DNA of 42,783 bases from an uncultured Pelagibacteraceae bacterium. Its GTDB lineage: Bacteria > Pseudomonadota > Alphaproteobacteria > Pelagibacterales > Pelagibacteraceae. The position numbers and the translations under genes were made by a program. Below the pieces are notes generated by a model. It saw only the letters and a list, made by a program, of their open reading frames with translations, did not search any database and had not been told where the DNA came from. The stretch covers positions 1-42,783 of the forward strand of contig CACFXK010000011.1 in assembly GCA_902570125.1 (NCBI GenBank), read 5' to 3'. Shown piece by piece: positions 1-8,776 of this stretch; within the stretch, counting starts at the first letter, position 1; each line of letters opens with the position of its first letter.

Positions 1-213
1 ATAGTTTTTGCTAGTTTAGAAGACAAAGTAGGTCTTGCAGTTGGGATAACAGATGAACTTATTGATAAGTATGATGCAGTCACATTTGCTAAAACAGGAT
101 CTGAAATTATTGGTGGAAAAGGTGGTGGTGGCAGAAAAGATTTTGCACAAGCAGGAGGCCAATTTAAAAATAAAATAAATGAGGCTTTTGAAAAAATTAA
201 AACTTTAATTTAG
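1..213 (+). CDS. alaS: Alanyl-tRNA synthetase, C-terminal end (partial)
   Basis: The window opens inside a reading frame of 70 codons that ends with TAG at 211-213. The tail carries the glycine-rich motif [16 protein letters not shown], the signature of the C-terminal DHHA1 domain of alanyl-tRNA synthetase, which helps tRNA(Ala) binding and dimerisation. AlaS charges tRNA(Ala) in the cytoplasm; its catalytic and editing domains lie upstream of the window. The last 9 bases overlap the convergent icd gene. The identification rests on this motif alone, but the motif is very characteristic. A free-standing AlaX editing protein is the only alternative and is less likely at this position. Confidence 0.9.
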   Translation: MVFASLEDKVGLAVGITDELIDKYDAVTFAKTGSEIIGGKGGGGRKDFAQAGGQFKNKINEAFEKIKTLI

Positions 214-1419
214 TTTTTGTCTCAACTTACCGTCTAAAGTATCTAAAAACTGATTAGTTGTTAAATACTTTGTTGAAGGTCCTATTAAAATAGCTAAATC
301 CTTAGTCATTGAACCTTCTTCAACACAATCAACACACACTTTTTCAAGTGTTTCTGCAAATTTTATTAATTCTTCATTCCCATCTAATTTTCCTCTATGA
401 GCCAAACCTCTTGTCCAAGCAAAAATAGATGCAATAGGATTTGTTGATGTTTCTTTGCCTTGTTGATGCATTCTAAAGTGTCTTGTTACTGTTCCATGTG
501 CGGCTTCAGCTTCCATTGTTTTACCATCTGGAGCAAGCAAAACACTTGTCATTAAACCCAAAGATCCATATCCTTGAGCAACAGTATCTGATTGTACATC
601 TCCATCATAATTTTTACACGCCCAAATATATTTACCATGCCATTTCATTGCACATGCCACCATGTCATCTATTAATCTATGTTCATAAGTAATTTTATTT
701 TCATTAAATCTATCTTTAAATTCCTTTTCAAAAACTTCTTTAAAAATATCTTTAAATCTTCCATCGTATCTTTTTAAAATTGTATTTTTAGTAGAAAGAT
801 AAACTGGCCATTTTTTAATTAATCCGTAGTTAAAACAAGATCTTGCAAAGTCTTCTATTGATTTATCCAAATTATACATTGATAATGCAATTCCAGGACC
901 TGGGAAATTGAAGACTTCATATTTTCTCTCATCAGAACCATCTTCAGCAGTCCATTTGATTTCTAACTTACCTTTACCAGGTACTGTAAAGTCTGTTGCT
1001 CTGTATTGATCACCAAATGCATGCCTGCCTATGATCAATGGATCTGTCCATGAGGGCACAAGTTTTGGAATATTTTTACAAATTATAGGTTCTCTAAAAA
1101 CAGTTCCTCCAATTATATTTCTTATTGTACCATTTGGAGATCTCCACATTTTTTTAAGATTAAATTCTCTTACTCTAGCTTCATCAGGAGTGATGGTTGC
1201 ACACTTAATACCAACACCATTTCTTTTAATTGCATTTGCACATTCAATTGTTATTTTGTCTTCAGTTTTATCCCTACTTTCCATTCCTAAATCGTAGTAC
1301 TCAATTTTGAGATCAAGGTAAGTTAAAACGAGCTTATTTTTTATGAAGTCCCATATCACTCTGGTCATTTCATCGCCATCTAACTCTACGATAGGGTTTT
1401 TAACCTTAATTTTACTCAT
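205..1419 (-). CDS. icd: NADP-dependent isocitrate dehydrogenase
   Basis: This is a 404-residue enzyme for oxidative decarboxylation of isocitrate to 2-oxoglutarate in the TCA cycle, making NADPH. The start motif [12 protein letters not shown], the substrate loop [19 protein letters not shown] near residues 93-112 and AAHGTVTRH near residue 310 are typical of the homodimeric eukaryotic-like NADP-IDH subfamily, also found in alphaproteobacteria, rather than the E. coli type. The length matches that family. The start is ATG at 1417-1419, and its 78-base upstream gap is shared with the divergent psd gene, so both promoters must lie there. The 3' end overlaps alaS by 9 bases, tail to tail. Confidence 0.96.
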   Translation of the reverse strand: MSKIKVKNPIVELDGDEMTRVIWDFIKNKLVLTYLDLKIEYYDLGMESRDKTEDKITIECANAIKRNGVGIKCATITPDEARVREFNLKKMWRSPNGTIRNIIGGTVFREPIICKNIPKLVPSWTDPLIIGRHAFGDQYRATDFTVPGKGKLEIKWTAEDGSDERKYEVFNFPGPGIALSMYNLDKSIEDFARSCFNYGLIKKWPVYLSTKNTILKRYDGRFKDIFKEVFEKEFKDRFNENKITYEHRLIDDMVACAMKWHGKYIWACKNYDGDVQSDTVAQGYGSLGLMTSVLLAPDGKTMEAEAAHGTVTRHFRMHQQGKETSTNPIASIFAWTRGLAHRGKLDGNEELIKFAETLEKVCVDCVEEGSMTKDLAILIGPSTKYLTTNQFLDTLDGKLRQKLN

Positions 1420-1497
1420 TTTTTCGATATATCTTAATAGTTGAATTTATTCTTTTTGTATACATATTAATCCAAAATTATCAATTATAGGTTTGTC

Positions 1498-2142
1498 ATG
1501 AGTAAAATATTTCCAAAAATACACAATGAAGGTTACAAATTTATTATTATTTTTGCAATCGCAACTATAATTCTCTATTTCATAAATGGATTTCTTGGGT
1601 TTTTAGGATTGATATTAACCATTTGGTGCTATTATTTTTTTAGAGATCCTGAAAGAATTTCTATCGGAGATGACAGTTATCTCACAAGTCCAGCTGATGG
1701 AGTTGTATTGCAAGTAATGGATACTAATGGTCCCAAAGAATTAGGTTTAGAAAATAAACAAATGAAAAAAATAAGTATTTTTATGGATGTCTTTGATTGC
1801 CATGTAAATAGGTCTCCATGTTCTGGAGCAATATCTGAGATACTTTATAAACCAGGAAAGTTTTTTAATGCATCTTTAGATAAGGCAAGTGAAGATAATG
1901 AGAGAAATTATTATAAAATAAAAAATTCTGATGGGGAAGATATAATTGTTGTCCAAATAGCAGGACTTGTTGCAAGACGGATTGTAACAGAGGTTTCTAA
2001 AGATGAGCTTGTAGAACAAGGTTCAAGAATAGGCATGATCAGATTTGGAAGTAGAGCTGATATGTATTTTGAAAATTATTCTCCTTTAGTAAAAGTTGAT
2101 CAAAAAACTATAGCTGGCGAAACTTTAATTGCAAAAAAATAA
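1498..2142 (+). CDS. psd: Phosphatidylserine decarboxylase proenzyme (short type)
   Basis: This 214-residue protein makes phosphatidylethanolamine from phosphatidylserine at the inner membrane. Residues 13-50 are hydrophobic and should anchor the protein. SPADG at 64-68, HVNRSP at 102-107 and FGS at 183-185 are the hallmarks of the short PSD-A group; autocleavage between Gly184 and Ser185 would generate the pyruvoyl group. The gene is followed after 4 bases by pssA, which supplies its substrate, so the two steps are co-transcribed. The ATG at 1498 is the first in frame and the divergent icd begins 78 bases upstream. Confidence 0.95.
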   Translation: MSKIFPKIHNEGYKFIIIFAIATIILYFINGFLGFLGLILTIWCYYFFRDPERISIGDDSYLTSPADGVVLQVMDTNGPKELGLENKQMKKISIFMDVFDCHVNRSPCSGAISEILYKPGKFFNASLDKASEDNERNYYKIKNSDGEDIIVVQIAGLVARRIVTEVSKDELVEQGSRIGMIRFGSRADMYFENYSPLVKVDQKTIAGETLIAKK

Positions 2143-2146
2143 TTTA

Positions 2147-2944
2147 ATGGAGCTACAAAATAAAAATATTAAATTAGTTTCTAATAAAAAAACAAGAGTT
2201 ATTCTACCAAATATTTTAACACTTGTTGGAGTATGTATTGGACTGACTTCAATAAAGTTTGCATTTGACGGTAAATTTGAATTATCAATTATCGCAGTTA
2301 TTGTTGCTGCAATTATTGATGGGTTAGATGGCAGAATTGCAAGGTTAATTAAAGGAACTTCTAAAGTTGGAAAAGAACTAGACTCTCTCACTGATGTTAT
2401 AAGTTTTGGTGTTGCTCCAGCTTTTATAATGTATTTTTGGGCTTTGTCTGAAACTGGTAGAGTAGGTTGGTTAATTTCGTTAATTTATGTTGTTTGTGTT
2501 GCACTTAGATTAGCAAGGTTTAATGTTTCATCCAACGAAGAGAGTTCTTGGAAAGATAATTTTTTTGAGGGTATTCCATCTCCTGCGGGTGGAGTTCTAG
2601 TTTTAATGCCTTTGATATTAAGTATTAGTGAATTTAAATTTATAAATTTAAATTATCAAATTATTGTGCCTATTATGTTTATTATTATTTCAATATTATT
2701 AATAAGCAAAATACCCACTTATTCTTTTAAAAGGATAGCAGTCCCAAGAAGTACATCAATATTTTTATTATTTGGAATAATCTTATATTTTGGCTTAATT
2801 CTTGTTTATACATTTAATGCTATTATTATTTCAGGTGTAATTTATTTGTTAATGGTACCAATAAGTTCAATGCATTATCTTATGATTAAAAAGAATGTAA
2901 AAGCCATCGCTGATGACACCGATCATCATGAAGATGTATTATAA
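2147..2944 (+). CDS. pssA: CDP-diacylglycerol-serine O-phosphatidyltransferase
   Basis: This integral membrane enzyme joins CDP-diacylglycerol and serine to give phosphatidylserine, feeding psd directly upstream. The CDP-alcohol phosphatidyltransferase motif (D-G-x-x-A-R, eight residues, G, three residues, D, three residues, D) is complete in DGRIARLIKGTSKVGKELDS and the TD that follows. About eight hydrophobic segments cover the rest. An upstream TTG at 2129 is in frame, but the ATG at 2147, 4 bases after the psd stop, is the more natural start and gives 265 residues. The C-terminal tail is acidic and His-rich (DDTDHHEDVL). The stop abuts the ATG of the next gene. Confidence 0.94.
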   Translation: MELQNKNIKLVSNKKTRVILPNILTLVGVCIGLTSIKFAFDGKFELSIIAVIVAAIIDGLDGRIARLIKGTSKVGKELDSLTDVISFGVAPAFIMYFWALSETGRVGWLISLIYVVCVALRLARFNVSSNEESSWKDNFFEGIPSPAGGVLVLMPLILSISEFKFINLNYQIIVPIMFIIISILLISKIPTYSFKRIAVPRSTSIFLLFGIILYFGLILVYTFNAIIISGVIYLLMVPISSMHYLMIKKNVKAIADDTDHHEDVL

Positions 2945-3844
2945 ATGAGGGAAAATACAATAATCTCATTAGCAGATTCAAATTATTTCAATCTTCTGAA
3001 CGAATTAATTGACTCAATTAATAGATTTGAACAAAGCAAAACAGTAGATATTTGTATCATGGATGCAGGATTAACCGATGAACAAATTAAAGTATTAGAA
3101 AAAAAAGTATTTCAAATCAAAAAGGCTGAGTGGGATATAGAAGTTCCAAATTCTAAGATAAAAGGAAGAGAATGGTTGAAAAGTCAGGTATCTAGAGCAT
3201 TCTTGCCAAATTATTTTCCAGGATATAAAAAATATTTATGGATAGATGCTGATGCTTGGGTAAACTCTTGGTATGCTATCGATCTTTATTTTAAAGGATG
3301 TGAGAATAAAAAATTAGCAATAGCAACATCAGCAGATAGATCCTATGGAAGAGTTTTAAGAGCAGAATGGGTATTTGGAAGTTTTGCAAGAATAAAATCA
3401 CAAAATTACAAACATGCGAAGTCATCTGGATTTTCAGAAAAAGTTTCAAGAGAAGTTGCACTCAAACCTCATTTAAATATTGGATTATTTTGCTTGGAAG
3501 AAAGTGCTCCTCATTGGGAAATTTGGCAAAAAAATTTAAAAAAAGCATTGTCCTCTGGAAAAATTTGGGGTTCAGAGCAAATAGCGATGAATATTACGAT
3601 ATATTCAGACAATTTAGATGTGGAAATTCTACCTGCTTATTGCAACTGGACTCTAATTGAAGCAATTAAATTTGACAAAAAACAAAAAACTTTTGTTGAA
3701 CCATATTTACCAAACCATGAAATAGGAATTATTCATTTAGCAGGAAAAAATAATGACATTATAAGAAATAATAAAAATTATATATCCAAAATTAAAACAT
3801 TAGATGGAGATATAATTGAAAAATCTTTAAGGTTTGAGAATTAG
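2945..3844 (+). CDS. Glycosyltransferase-like protein with DxD motif (GT8-like)
   Basis: This is a 299-residue protein without signal peptide or membrane segment. A Rossmann-like start (NTIISLADSNYFNLLNELID) is followed by YLWIDADAW near residues 97-106; a DxD motif at the end of a hydrophobic strand binds the metal and nucleotide-sugar phosphate in GT-A fold enzymes. A later HLNIGLF motif and GSEQIAMN are in the places where GT8-type enzymes carry acceptor and nucleotide contacts. It starts directly after the pssA stop and ends directly at the rlmE start, so it is part of that operon. Donor and acceptor are unknown; a lipid or surface glycan role is an inference from its neighbours. Confidence 0.65.
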   Translation: MRENTIISLADSNYFNLLNELIDSINRFEQSKTVDICIMDAGLTDEQIKVLEKKVFQIKKAEWDIEVPNSKIKGREWLKSQVSRAFLPNYFPGYKKYLWIDADAWVNSWYAIDLYFKGCENKKLAIATSADRSYGRVLRAEWVFGSFARIKSQNYKHAKSSGFSEKVSREVALKPHLNIGLFCLEESAPHWEIWQKNLKKALSSGKIWGSEQIAMNITIYSDNLDVEILPAYCNWTLIEAIKFDKKQKTFVEPYLPNHEIGIIHLAGKNNDIIRNNKNYISKIKTLDGDIIEKSLRFEN

Positions 3845-4456
3845 TTGAAAAAGAATAAATTTTCTAAGAATTGGATCATTAAGCAAAAAAGAGACATTTA
3901 TGTCAAAAAATCAAAATTAGAGGGTTACAGGTCAAGAGCTGTATATAAATTGCAAGAAATAAACGATAAATTTAAAATAATAAAAAATAATATTTTAGTT
4001 ATAGATCTTGGTGCAGCCCCAGGTAGTTGGTCTCAGTATATATCAAGAAATTTTAGTAAAACTAAAATAATTTCAATTGATTTAAAGGATATTGAGCCAA
4101 TTACAAATTTAGTACATATAATTGGGGATTTTACTGAGGAGCAGCAAAAAAAAAATATCAAAAATTATTTTGGTAAGAAAGTAGATCTTATAGTCTCTGA
4201 TATGGCTGTAAACACTACAGGTAATAAAAGTGTAGACTCATTAGTTACAGGAGAACTATGTTTAGAGGCAATGAATTTTGCAATTGAATTTCTAAATAAA
4301 AAAGGAAATTTTATTTCTAAGCTTTTTATGGGATCATCTTTTAACGAGATTGTCGCATTAGGTAAAAAATCTTTTAAAGATGTTGATATTTTTAAGCCAC
4401 CTTCAAGCAGAAAAGATTCTAAAGAAAATTTTATAATTTGTAGAAATTTAAGATAG
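3845..4456 (+). CDS. rlmE: 23S rRNA (uridine-2'-O-)-methyltransferase RlmE/FtsJ
   Basis: This is a 203-residue SAM-dependent enzyme that 2'-O-methylates a uridine of the 23S A-loop (U2552 in E. coli numbering). The SAM-binding motif DLGAAPGSWSQ lies at residues 54-64. The FtsJ catalytic tetrad K-D-K-E appears to be complete: K35 in AVYKL, D119 in SDMAVN, K159 in SKLFMG and E194 near the C-terminus. The start is TTG at 3845, immediately after the TAG of the previous gene; there is no in-frame ATG that preserves the conserved N-terminus. Confidence 0.94.
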   Translation: MKKNKFSKNWIIKQKRDIYVKKSKLEGYRSRAVYKLQEINDKFKIIKNNILVIDLGAAPGSWSQYISRNFSKTKIISIDLKDIEPITNLVHIIGDFTEEQQKKNIKNYFGKKVDLIVSDMAVNTTGNKSVDSLVTGELCLEAMNFAIEFLNKKGNFISKLFMGSSFNEIVALGKKSFKDVDIFKPPSSRKDSKENFIICRNLR

Positions 4457-4495
4457 TTATCCTTTTATTTTTCCAAGAATCATTTATATAGGGAC

Positions 4496-5560
4496 ATGGA
4501 AACTATTAAAGAAGCTTTAACATTTGATGATGTTACTTTAGCGCCAAATTACTCATCAATTCTACCTAGTGAAGTAAACACCTCTGTGAATTTAACAGAA
4601 AGTTTAAAGATAAAAATACCTCTTTTGTCATCTGCAATGGATACTGTTACAGAGTCGTCAATGGGGATCGCAATGGGGATCGCTGGGGGATTAGGAATAA
4701 TTCATAGAAACTTAAATATCCAAGAACAGATTAAAGAAATTAGAAAAGTAAAATCAAAAAAAATATTAATAGGCGCAGCAGTTGGTGCAAGCGAAAAAGA
4801 ATTAAATAGAGCTGAAAAAATACTAAAAGAAAACTTAGATATAATAGTAATTGATACAGCTCACGGACATACGAAAAAAGTAGGAGATATAATTAAAAAA
4901 ATAAAAAAAATACGTCCCAAAAAAACAGCAATTTGCGCTGGAAATATAGCTACAGCGGAAGCTGCAAAGTTTTTGGTTGGATTAGGTGTTGATATTATAA
5001 AAGTAGGAATAGGCCCAGGTTCTATTTGTACAACAAGACTTGTAGCAGGAATAGGAGTTCCACAACTAAGTGCTATATTAAATGTTAAAAGAGGAATTGG
5101 GAAAAGTAAAACAAGATTAATTGCTGATGGTGGAATAAAATTTTCTGGTGATATTGCTAAAGCATTAGCAGCTGGTGCAGATGCAGTTATGATTGGTTCA
5201 TTATTTGCAGGCACAGATGAAGCACCTGGAAAAAAAATAAAGAAAAATGGTAAATTATATAAATATTTTAGGGGTATGGGGTCAATAGGTGCAATGAATA
5301 AAGGTTCAGCAGACAGATATTTTCAGACGAAACAAAAAGATTCATCAAAATATGTAGCGGAAGGTGTAGAGGGATACATTAAATACAAAGGTAAAGTTGA
5401 TAAAATAATATACAACTTAGTTGGAGGTTTGAAATCTTCAATGGGTTACATGGGAGCTAAGAAAGTAATTGATCTGAGAAAAAAACCAAAATTTGTTAAA
5501 ATTACTAAAGCAGGTTTTTATGAAAGTATGGTACATAATATAGATGTTGTGAAAAAATAA
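4496..5560 (+). CDS. guaB: Inosine-5'-monophosphate dehydrogenase lacking CBS domains
   Basis: This enzyme oxidises IMP to XMP, the committed step to GMP, with NAD+ as acceptor. The catalytic loop GPGSICTTR places the nucleophile at C178; ADGGI and the R274-Y275 pair of SADRYFQ complete the active site. It is only 354 residues, against about 485 for the usual enzyme. The deletion is clean: the segment RNLNIQEQIKEIRKVK is followed directly by ILIGAAVG, exactly where the two CBS regulatory domains are normally inserted. CBS-less IMPDHs are known elsewhere (for example Borrelia and Cryptosporidium). The ATG at 4496 has an AGGGA upstream. The gene is followed after 2 bases by a TPR gene and then guaA. 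Confidence 0.95.
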   Translation: METIKEALTFDDVTLAPNYSSILPSEVNTSVNLTESLKIKIPLLSSAMDTVTESSMGIAMGIAGGLGIIHRNLNIQEQIKEIRKVKSKKILIGAAVGASEKELNRAEKILKENLDIIVIDTAHGHTKKVGDIIKKIKKIRPKKTAICAGNIATAEAAKFLVGLGVDIIKVGIGPGSICTTRLVAGIGVPQLSAILNVKRGIGKSKTRLIADGGIKFSGDIAKALAAGADAVMIGSLFAGTDEAPGKKIKKNGKLYKYFRGMGSIGAMNKGSADRYFQTKQKDSSKYVAEGVEGYIKYKGKVDKIIYNLVGGLKSSMGYMGAKKVIDLRKKPKFVKITKAGFYESMVHNIDVVKK

Positions 5561-5562
5561 AT

Positions 5563-5991
5563 ATGAAATACTTAATTTTAATTTTTACATTTATTTCATT
5601 TAGCCTTTTTGCTAAGGCTAATGAAAATAATTTTTTTGAGGAAGCCAAGGATTTGTTTGACAAAAGAAAATATGAAGATTCAAAGTTTTTATTTCATAGA
5701 AATATAGTCTATAACCCAAAAGACTCAGCATCTTACCTTTATTTAGCTAAAATTTTTAAAATTGAAGAAGATAAAAGACAAGAAGAAAAGAATATAAAAA
5801 CTACTTTACTTTTAGACCCTAAGAATGAAGAGGCAATGTTCCTTTTAATTGATATGGAATTAGAAAGATCAAATTTTTCAAAAGCAGATGAATTGAGTAA
5901 AGATTTTAAGAAAATTTGTGTAGATTTGTGTGAAAAAATTGCTTCAATTGAAAGTCGTTTAAAAGATTTTGAAAGAAAAGATGCGTCTTGA
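5563..5991 (+). CDS. Secreted TPR-repeat protein
   Basis: This is a 142-residue protein with an N-terminal signal peptide (hydrophobic residues 3-17, likely cleavage after the Ala-Lys-Ala of LFAKANE). Residues 25-125 form about three helical TPR-like repeats ([18 protein letters not shown], then [11 protein letters not shown], then [10 protein letters not shown]). It probably acts in the periplasm as a protein-interaction scaffold; no enzyme motif is seen. It sits between guaB (2-base gap) and guaA (11-base overlap with the guaA ATG), so it is translated in the GMP operon without an evident role in purine synthesis. Confidence 0.75.
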   Translation: MKYLILIFTFISFSLFAKANENNFFEEAKDLFDKRKYEDSKFLFHRNIVYNPKDSASYLYLAKIFKIEEDKRQEEKNIKTTLLLDPKNEEAMFLLIDMELERSNFSKADELSKDFKKICVDLCEKIASIESRLKDFERKDAS

Positions 5992-7544
5992 AGACACTCT
6001 TAATAAAATACTAATTGTAGACTTCGGTTCCCAATTTACACAATTAATTGCAAGAAAAATCAGAGAACTGGGTATATATTGTGAGATAGTAAGTCACAAA
6101 AAAATAGAAAAATTCACAAACTTTAAAAAAAATATTAAAGGAATAGTTTTATCTGGTGGTCCTTTAAATGTCTATGAGAGTAAAAAAGTAAAATTTAATA
6201 ATAAAATTCTTAAACTAGGAGTACCTGTACTGGGTATATGTTTTGGTCATCAAATTATTTCAAAAGCAATGGGAGGAAGTGTAAGAAGTTCTAAGCAGAG
6301 AGAATTTGGGCTTGCTGAAGTAAAAGAAACCAGGAAAAGTAAGTTAACTAAAGATTTTTTTTCTAAGGGAAAAAATAATGTATGGATGAGCCATGCAGAT
6401 CAAGTAACAAAATTACCAAAAAATTTTAAAATAATTGCACAAACTATAAATTCTAAGATGTGTATTATTGAAAATTTAGAAAAAAAATTTTTTGGTATTC
6501 AATTTCACCCAGAAGTAAGCCACACTATTAAAGGAAAGTTAATACTTAAAAATTTTATATTTTCTATATGTAAATTAACTAAAAATTGGTCTTCAAGAGA
6601 CCAGAAAAAAAAATTAATAAATGAAGTAAGAAATAGCGTAGGAAATTCAAAGGTAATTTGTGCACTATCTGGAGGTGTTGATAGCAGTGTAGTTGCTAAA
6701 TTACTATCAAACGCAATAGGAAAAAAATTAACATGTATTTTTGTTAATACTGGTTTACTTAGAAAAGATGAAGAAAATCAAGTTGTAAACACATTTAAGA
6801 AGAGATTTAAAATTAATCTAATCTATGTAAATGCAGAAAATTTATTTTTGACAAAATTAAAAAAATGTTTCCGATCCAGAAAAAAAAAGAAAAATAATAG
6901 GAAATCTTTTTATTAAAATTTTTGAAAAATACGCGAATAAAATTAAAAATGTAAAATTCTTGGCCCAAGGCACTTTGTATCCTGATTTAATTGAAAGTAA
7001 ATCTGTTACAGGTAGCCAAACATCGAAAATTAAATCACATCATAATGTAGGTGGTTTACCAAAAAAAATGAAACTTAAATTAGTAGAGCCATTGAAATAT
7101 CTTTTTAAAGATGAAGTTAGAAAATTAGGATTAGAACTTGGATTAAGTCATGAAATTATATCTAGACACCCATTTCCAGGACCAGGTCTTGCAATAAGAA
7201 TGCCTGGTATAATCACTAAAGAAAAAATAAAAATTTTAAAAGAGGCAGATAATTACTATATCAAATCTTTAAAAGAAAATAATCTTTATGATAAGATTTG
7301 GCAGGCATATGCTGCTTTACTTCCAGTTAAGACTGTTGGGGTTATGGGAGATAATAGAACTTATGAATATCTTTGTTTATTAAGGGCAATCACCTCAGAA
7401 GATGGAATGACAGCAGATTTCTTTCAATTTAATAAATCTTTCATGCAGTCAATATCTAACCAAATTGTAAATAATATTAGAGGTATTAATAGAGTTGTTT
7501 ATGATATTACTTCAAAGCCACCAAGCACTATTGAATTGGAATAA
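5981..7544 (+). pseudogene. guaA: GMP synthase (glutamine-hydrolysing), interrupted by a one-base frameshift
   Basis: GuaA converts XMP to GMP with glutamine and ATP. The start is ATG at 5981, overlapping the TPR gene. The class I amidotransferase triad is present (C87 in GICFGH, H176 and E178 in FHPEV), followed by the ATP-pyrophosphatase loop SGGVDSS at 230-236. Near residue 294 the frame breaks at an A7 run (6859-6865): removing one A restores [13 protein letters not shown] and then an unbroken frame through [19 protein letters not shown] and PPSTIELE to the stop at 7544. As read, the first part ends at 6916. Everything else is intact, so a sequencing or assembly error, or slippage on the A-run, is more likely than gene loss. 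Confidence 0.9.
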
Positions 7545-7566
7545 TAAGAATATATAAGTAAATTAT

Positions 7567-7986
7567 ATGAAATATTTACACACAATGATCAGAGTTTCAA
7601 ATATTGAAGATTCACTTAAATTTTTTTGTGATGGCTTAGGATTAAAAGAAACAAAAAGAATGGAAAATGAAAGAGGAAGATACACACTAGTTTTTCTTGC
7701 AGCTCCAAATGATGAAAATGCAGAAATAGAATTAACCTATAACTGGGATGGAGACAATTTAGGTGAAGGATCAAGAAATTTTGGACATTTAGCTTACAGA
7801 GTTGATAATATTTATGAGACTTGTCAGAGATTAAAAGATATGGGTTACACAATAAACAGACCTCCCAGAGATGGTCACATGGCTTTTGTTAGATCTCCAG
7901 ATAAAATATCAGTTGAAATTCTTCAAGAAGGTAACTTAGAACCCATAGAACCTTGGAAATCTATGGAAAATACGGGTACTTGGTAA
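7567..7986 (+). CDS. gloA: Lactoylglutathione lyase (glyoxalase I)
   Basis: This is a 139-residue VOC-fold enzyme that isomerises the hemithioacetal of methylglyoxal and glutathione to S-lactoylglutathione. All four metal ligands of the E. coli-type enzyme can be placed: H5 in YLHTMIRV, E55 in IELTYNW, H74 in FGHLAYRV and E117 in SVEILQ. The length matches the short bacterial Ni-type family. It lies 22 bases after guaA and 10 bases before panB on the same strand. Glutathione is available, since gshA and gshB are at the right end of the window. Confidence 0.93.
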   Translation: MKYLHTMIRVSNIEDSLKFFCDGLGLKETKRMENERGRYTLVFLAAPNDENAEIELTYNWDGDNLGEGSRNFGHLAYRVDNIYETCQRLKDMGYTINRPPRDGHMAFVRSPDKISVEILQEGNLEPIEPWKSMENTGTW

Positions 7987-7996
7987 GCAGATATTT

Positions 7997-8776
7997 ATGC
8001 TTACAAAAACGAGTAGGCTAGTTCTTAAAAAAAAAAATAAGTCAAAAATTGTTTGTTTAACTGCTTATTCAAAAAATATAGCTGAAGAGATTGATAACTT
8101 CACAGATTTAATACTTGTTGGGGACTCTTTGGGTTCAGTTTTATATAATTTTGAAACCACAAGAAAAGTAAATTTATCAATGATGATTGAGCATTCCAAG
8201 AGTGTAAGAAAAGGAGTTAAAAAAAGTTTATTGATTATTGACATGCCTTTCAATACATACAAAAATAAATCTCAAGCACTTAAGAATTGTAAAAAAGTAA
8301 TGAAAGAAACAAAATGTGATGGCGTAAAATTAGAAGGAGGGGGGAAAATTATAGAAATTGTTAAACATTTAATAAAATATAAAATTCCTGTAATGGGTCA
8401 TATAGGTATAACACCACAAACTGTAAGAGGAAAATTTAGATACAAAGGTAAAACAGATATAGAAAAAAAAAATTTGTTAAAAGATTCCAAATCTTTAGAA
8501 GATGCTGGAGTATTTGCAATTGTTTTAGAATGTATTGAAAAAAAAGTTTCAAAAAAAATTACAGAATCAATTAACATTCCTACAATAGGGATAGGCTCAT
8601 CAAATTTTTGTGATGGTCAGATTTTAGTTACTGATGATTTATTGGGACTAACAGATAATAAAATAAAATTTGTAAAAAAATATGCTGATTTGAAAAGCAA
8701 TGTAAGGAAAGCAGTTAAAAAATTTAAATTAGATGTTAAGAAAGGCTCATATCCGTCAATTAAATATTCTTATTAA
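7997..8776 (+). CDS. panB: 3-methyl-2-oxobutanoate hydroxymethyltransferase
   Basis: PanB transfers a hydroxymethyl group from 5,10-methylene-THF to 2-oxoisovalerate, giving ketopantoate for pantothenate and CoA. The TIM-barrel signature is clear: LVGDSLGSVLYNFETT near residue 41 with the metal-binding Asp of GDS, IDMPF near 80, KLEGG near 112, GHIGITPQ near 132 and IPTIGIGSS near 195. The length of 259 residues is normal. No panC or panD is adjacent. The stop overlaps the convergent TerC gene by 4 bases. Confidence 0.94.
   Translation: MLTKTSRLVLKKKNKSKIVCLTAYSKNIAEEIDNFTDLILVGDSLGSVLYNFETTRKVNLSMMIEHSKSVRKGVKKSLLIIDMPFNTYKNKSQALKNCKKVMKETKCDGVKLEGGGKIIEIVKHLIKYKIPVMGHIGITPQTVRGKFRYKGKTDIEKKNLLKDSKSLEDAGVFAIVLECIEKKVSKKITESINIPTIGIGSSNFCDGQILVTDDLLGLTDNKIKFVKKYADLKSNVRKAVKKFKLDVKKGSYPSIKYSY

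Noticed and set aside
483..1297. Two plus-strand open frames (69 and 88 codons) opposite icd
   Set aside because: They lie fully antisense to a well-supported conserved gene and show no protein-like motif; in AT-rich genes the reverse frame often stays open.
2125..2391. 88-codon minus-strand frame over psd/pssA
   Set aside because: It overlaps the pssA catalytic motif on the opposite strand and has no independent support.
4861..5214. 117-codon minus-strand frame opposite guaB
   Set aside because: It is the shadow of the conserved IMPDH barrel; its Pro/Ala-rich composition is explained by the reverse complement of Gly/Ala codons.
6881..6889. The A9 run as the site of the guaA frameshift
   Set aside because: The frame is already shifted at VSDPE before this run, and the run reads correctly in the restored frame, so the A7 run at 6859-6865 is the site.
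6960..7544. The second part of guaA as a separate gene
   Set aside because: Its first codons are internal to GMP synthase (AQGTLYPD) and there is no Shine-Dalgarno or natural N-terminus; it is the 3' part of the frameshifted gene.
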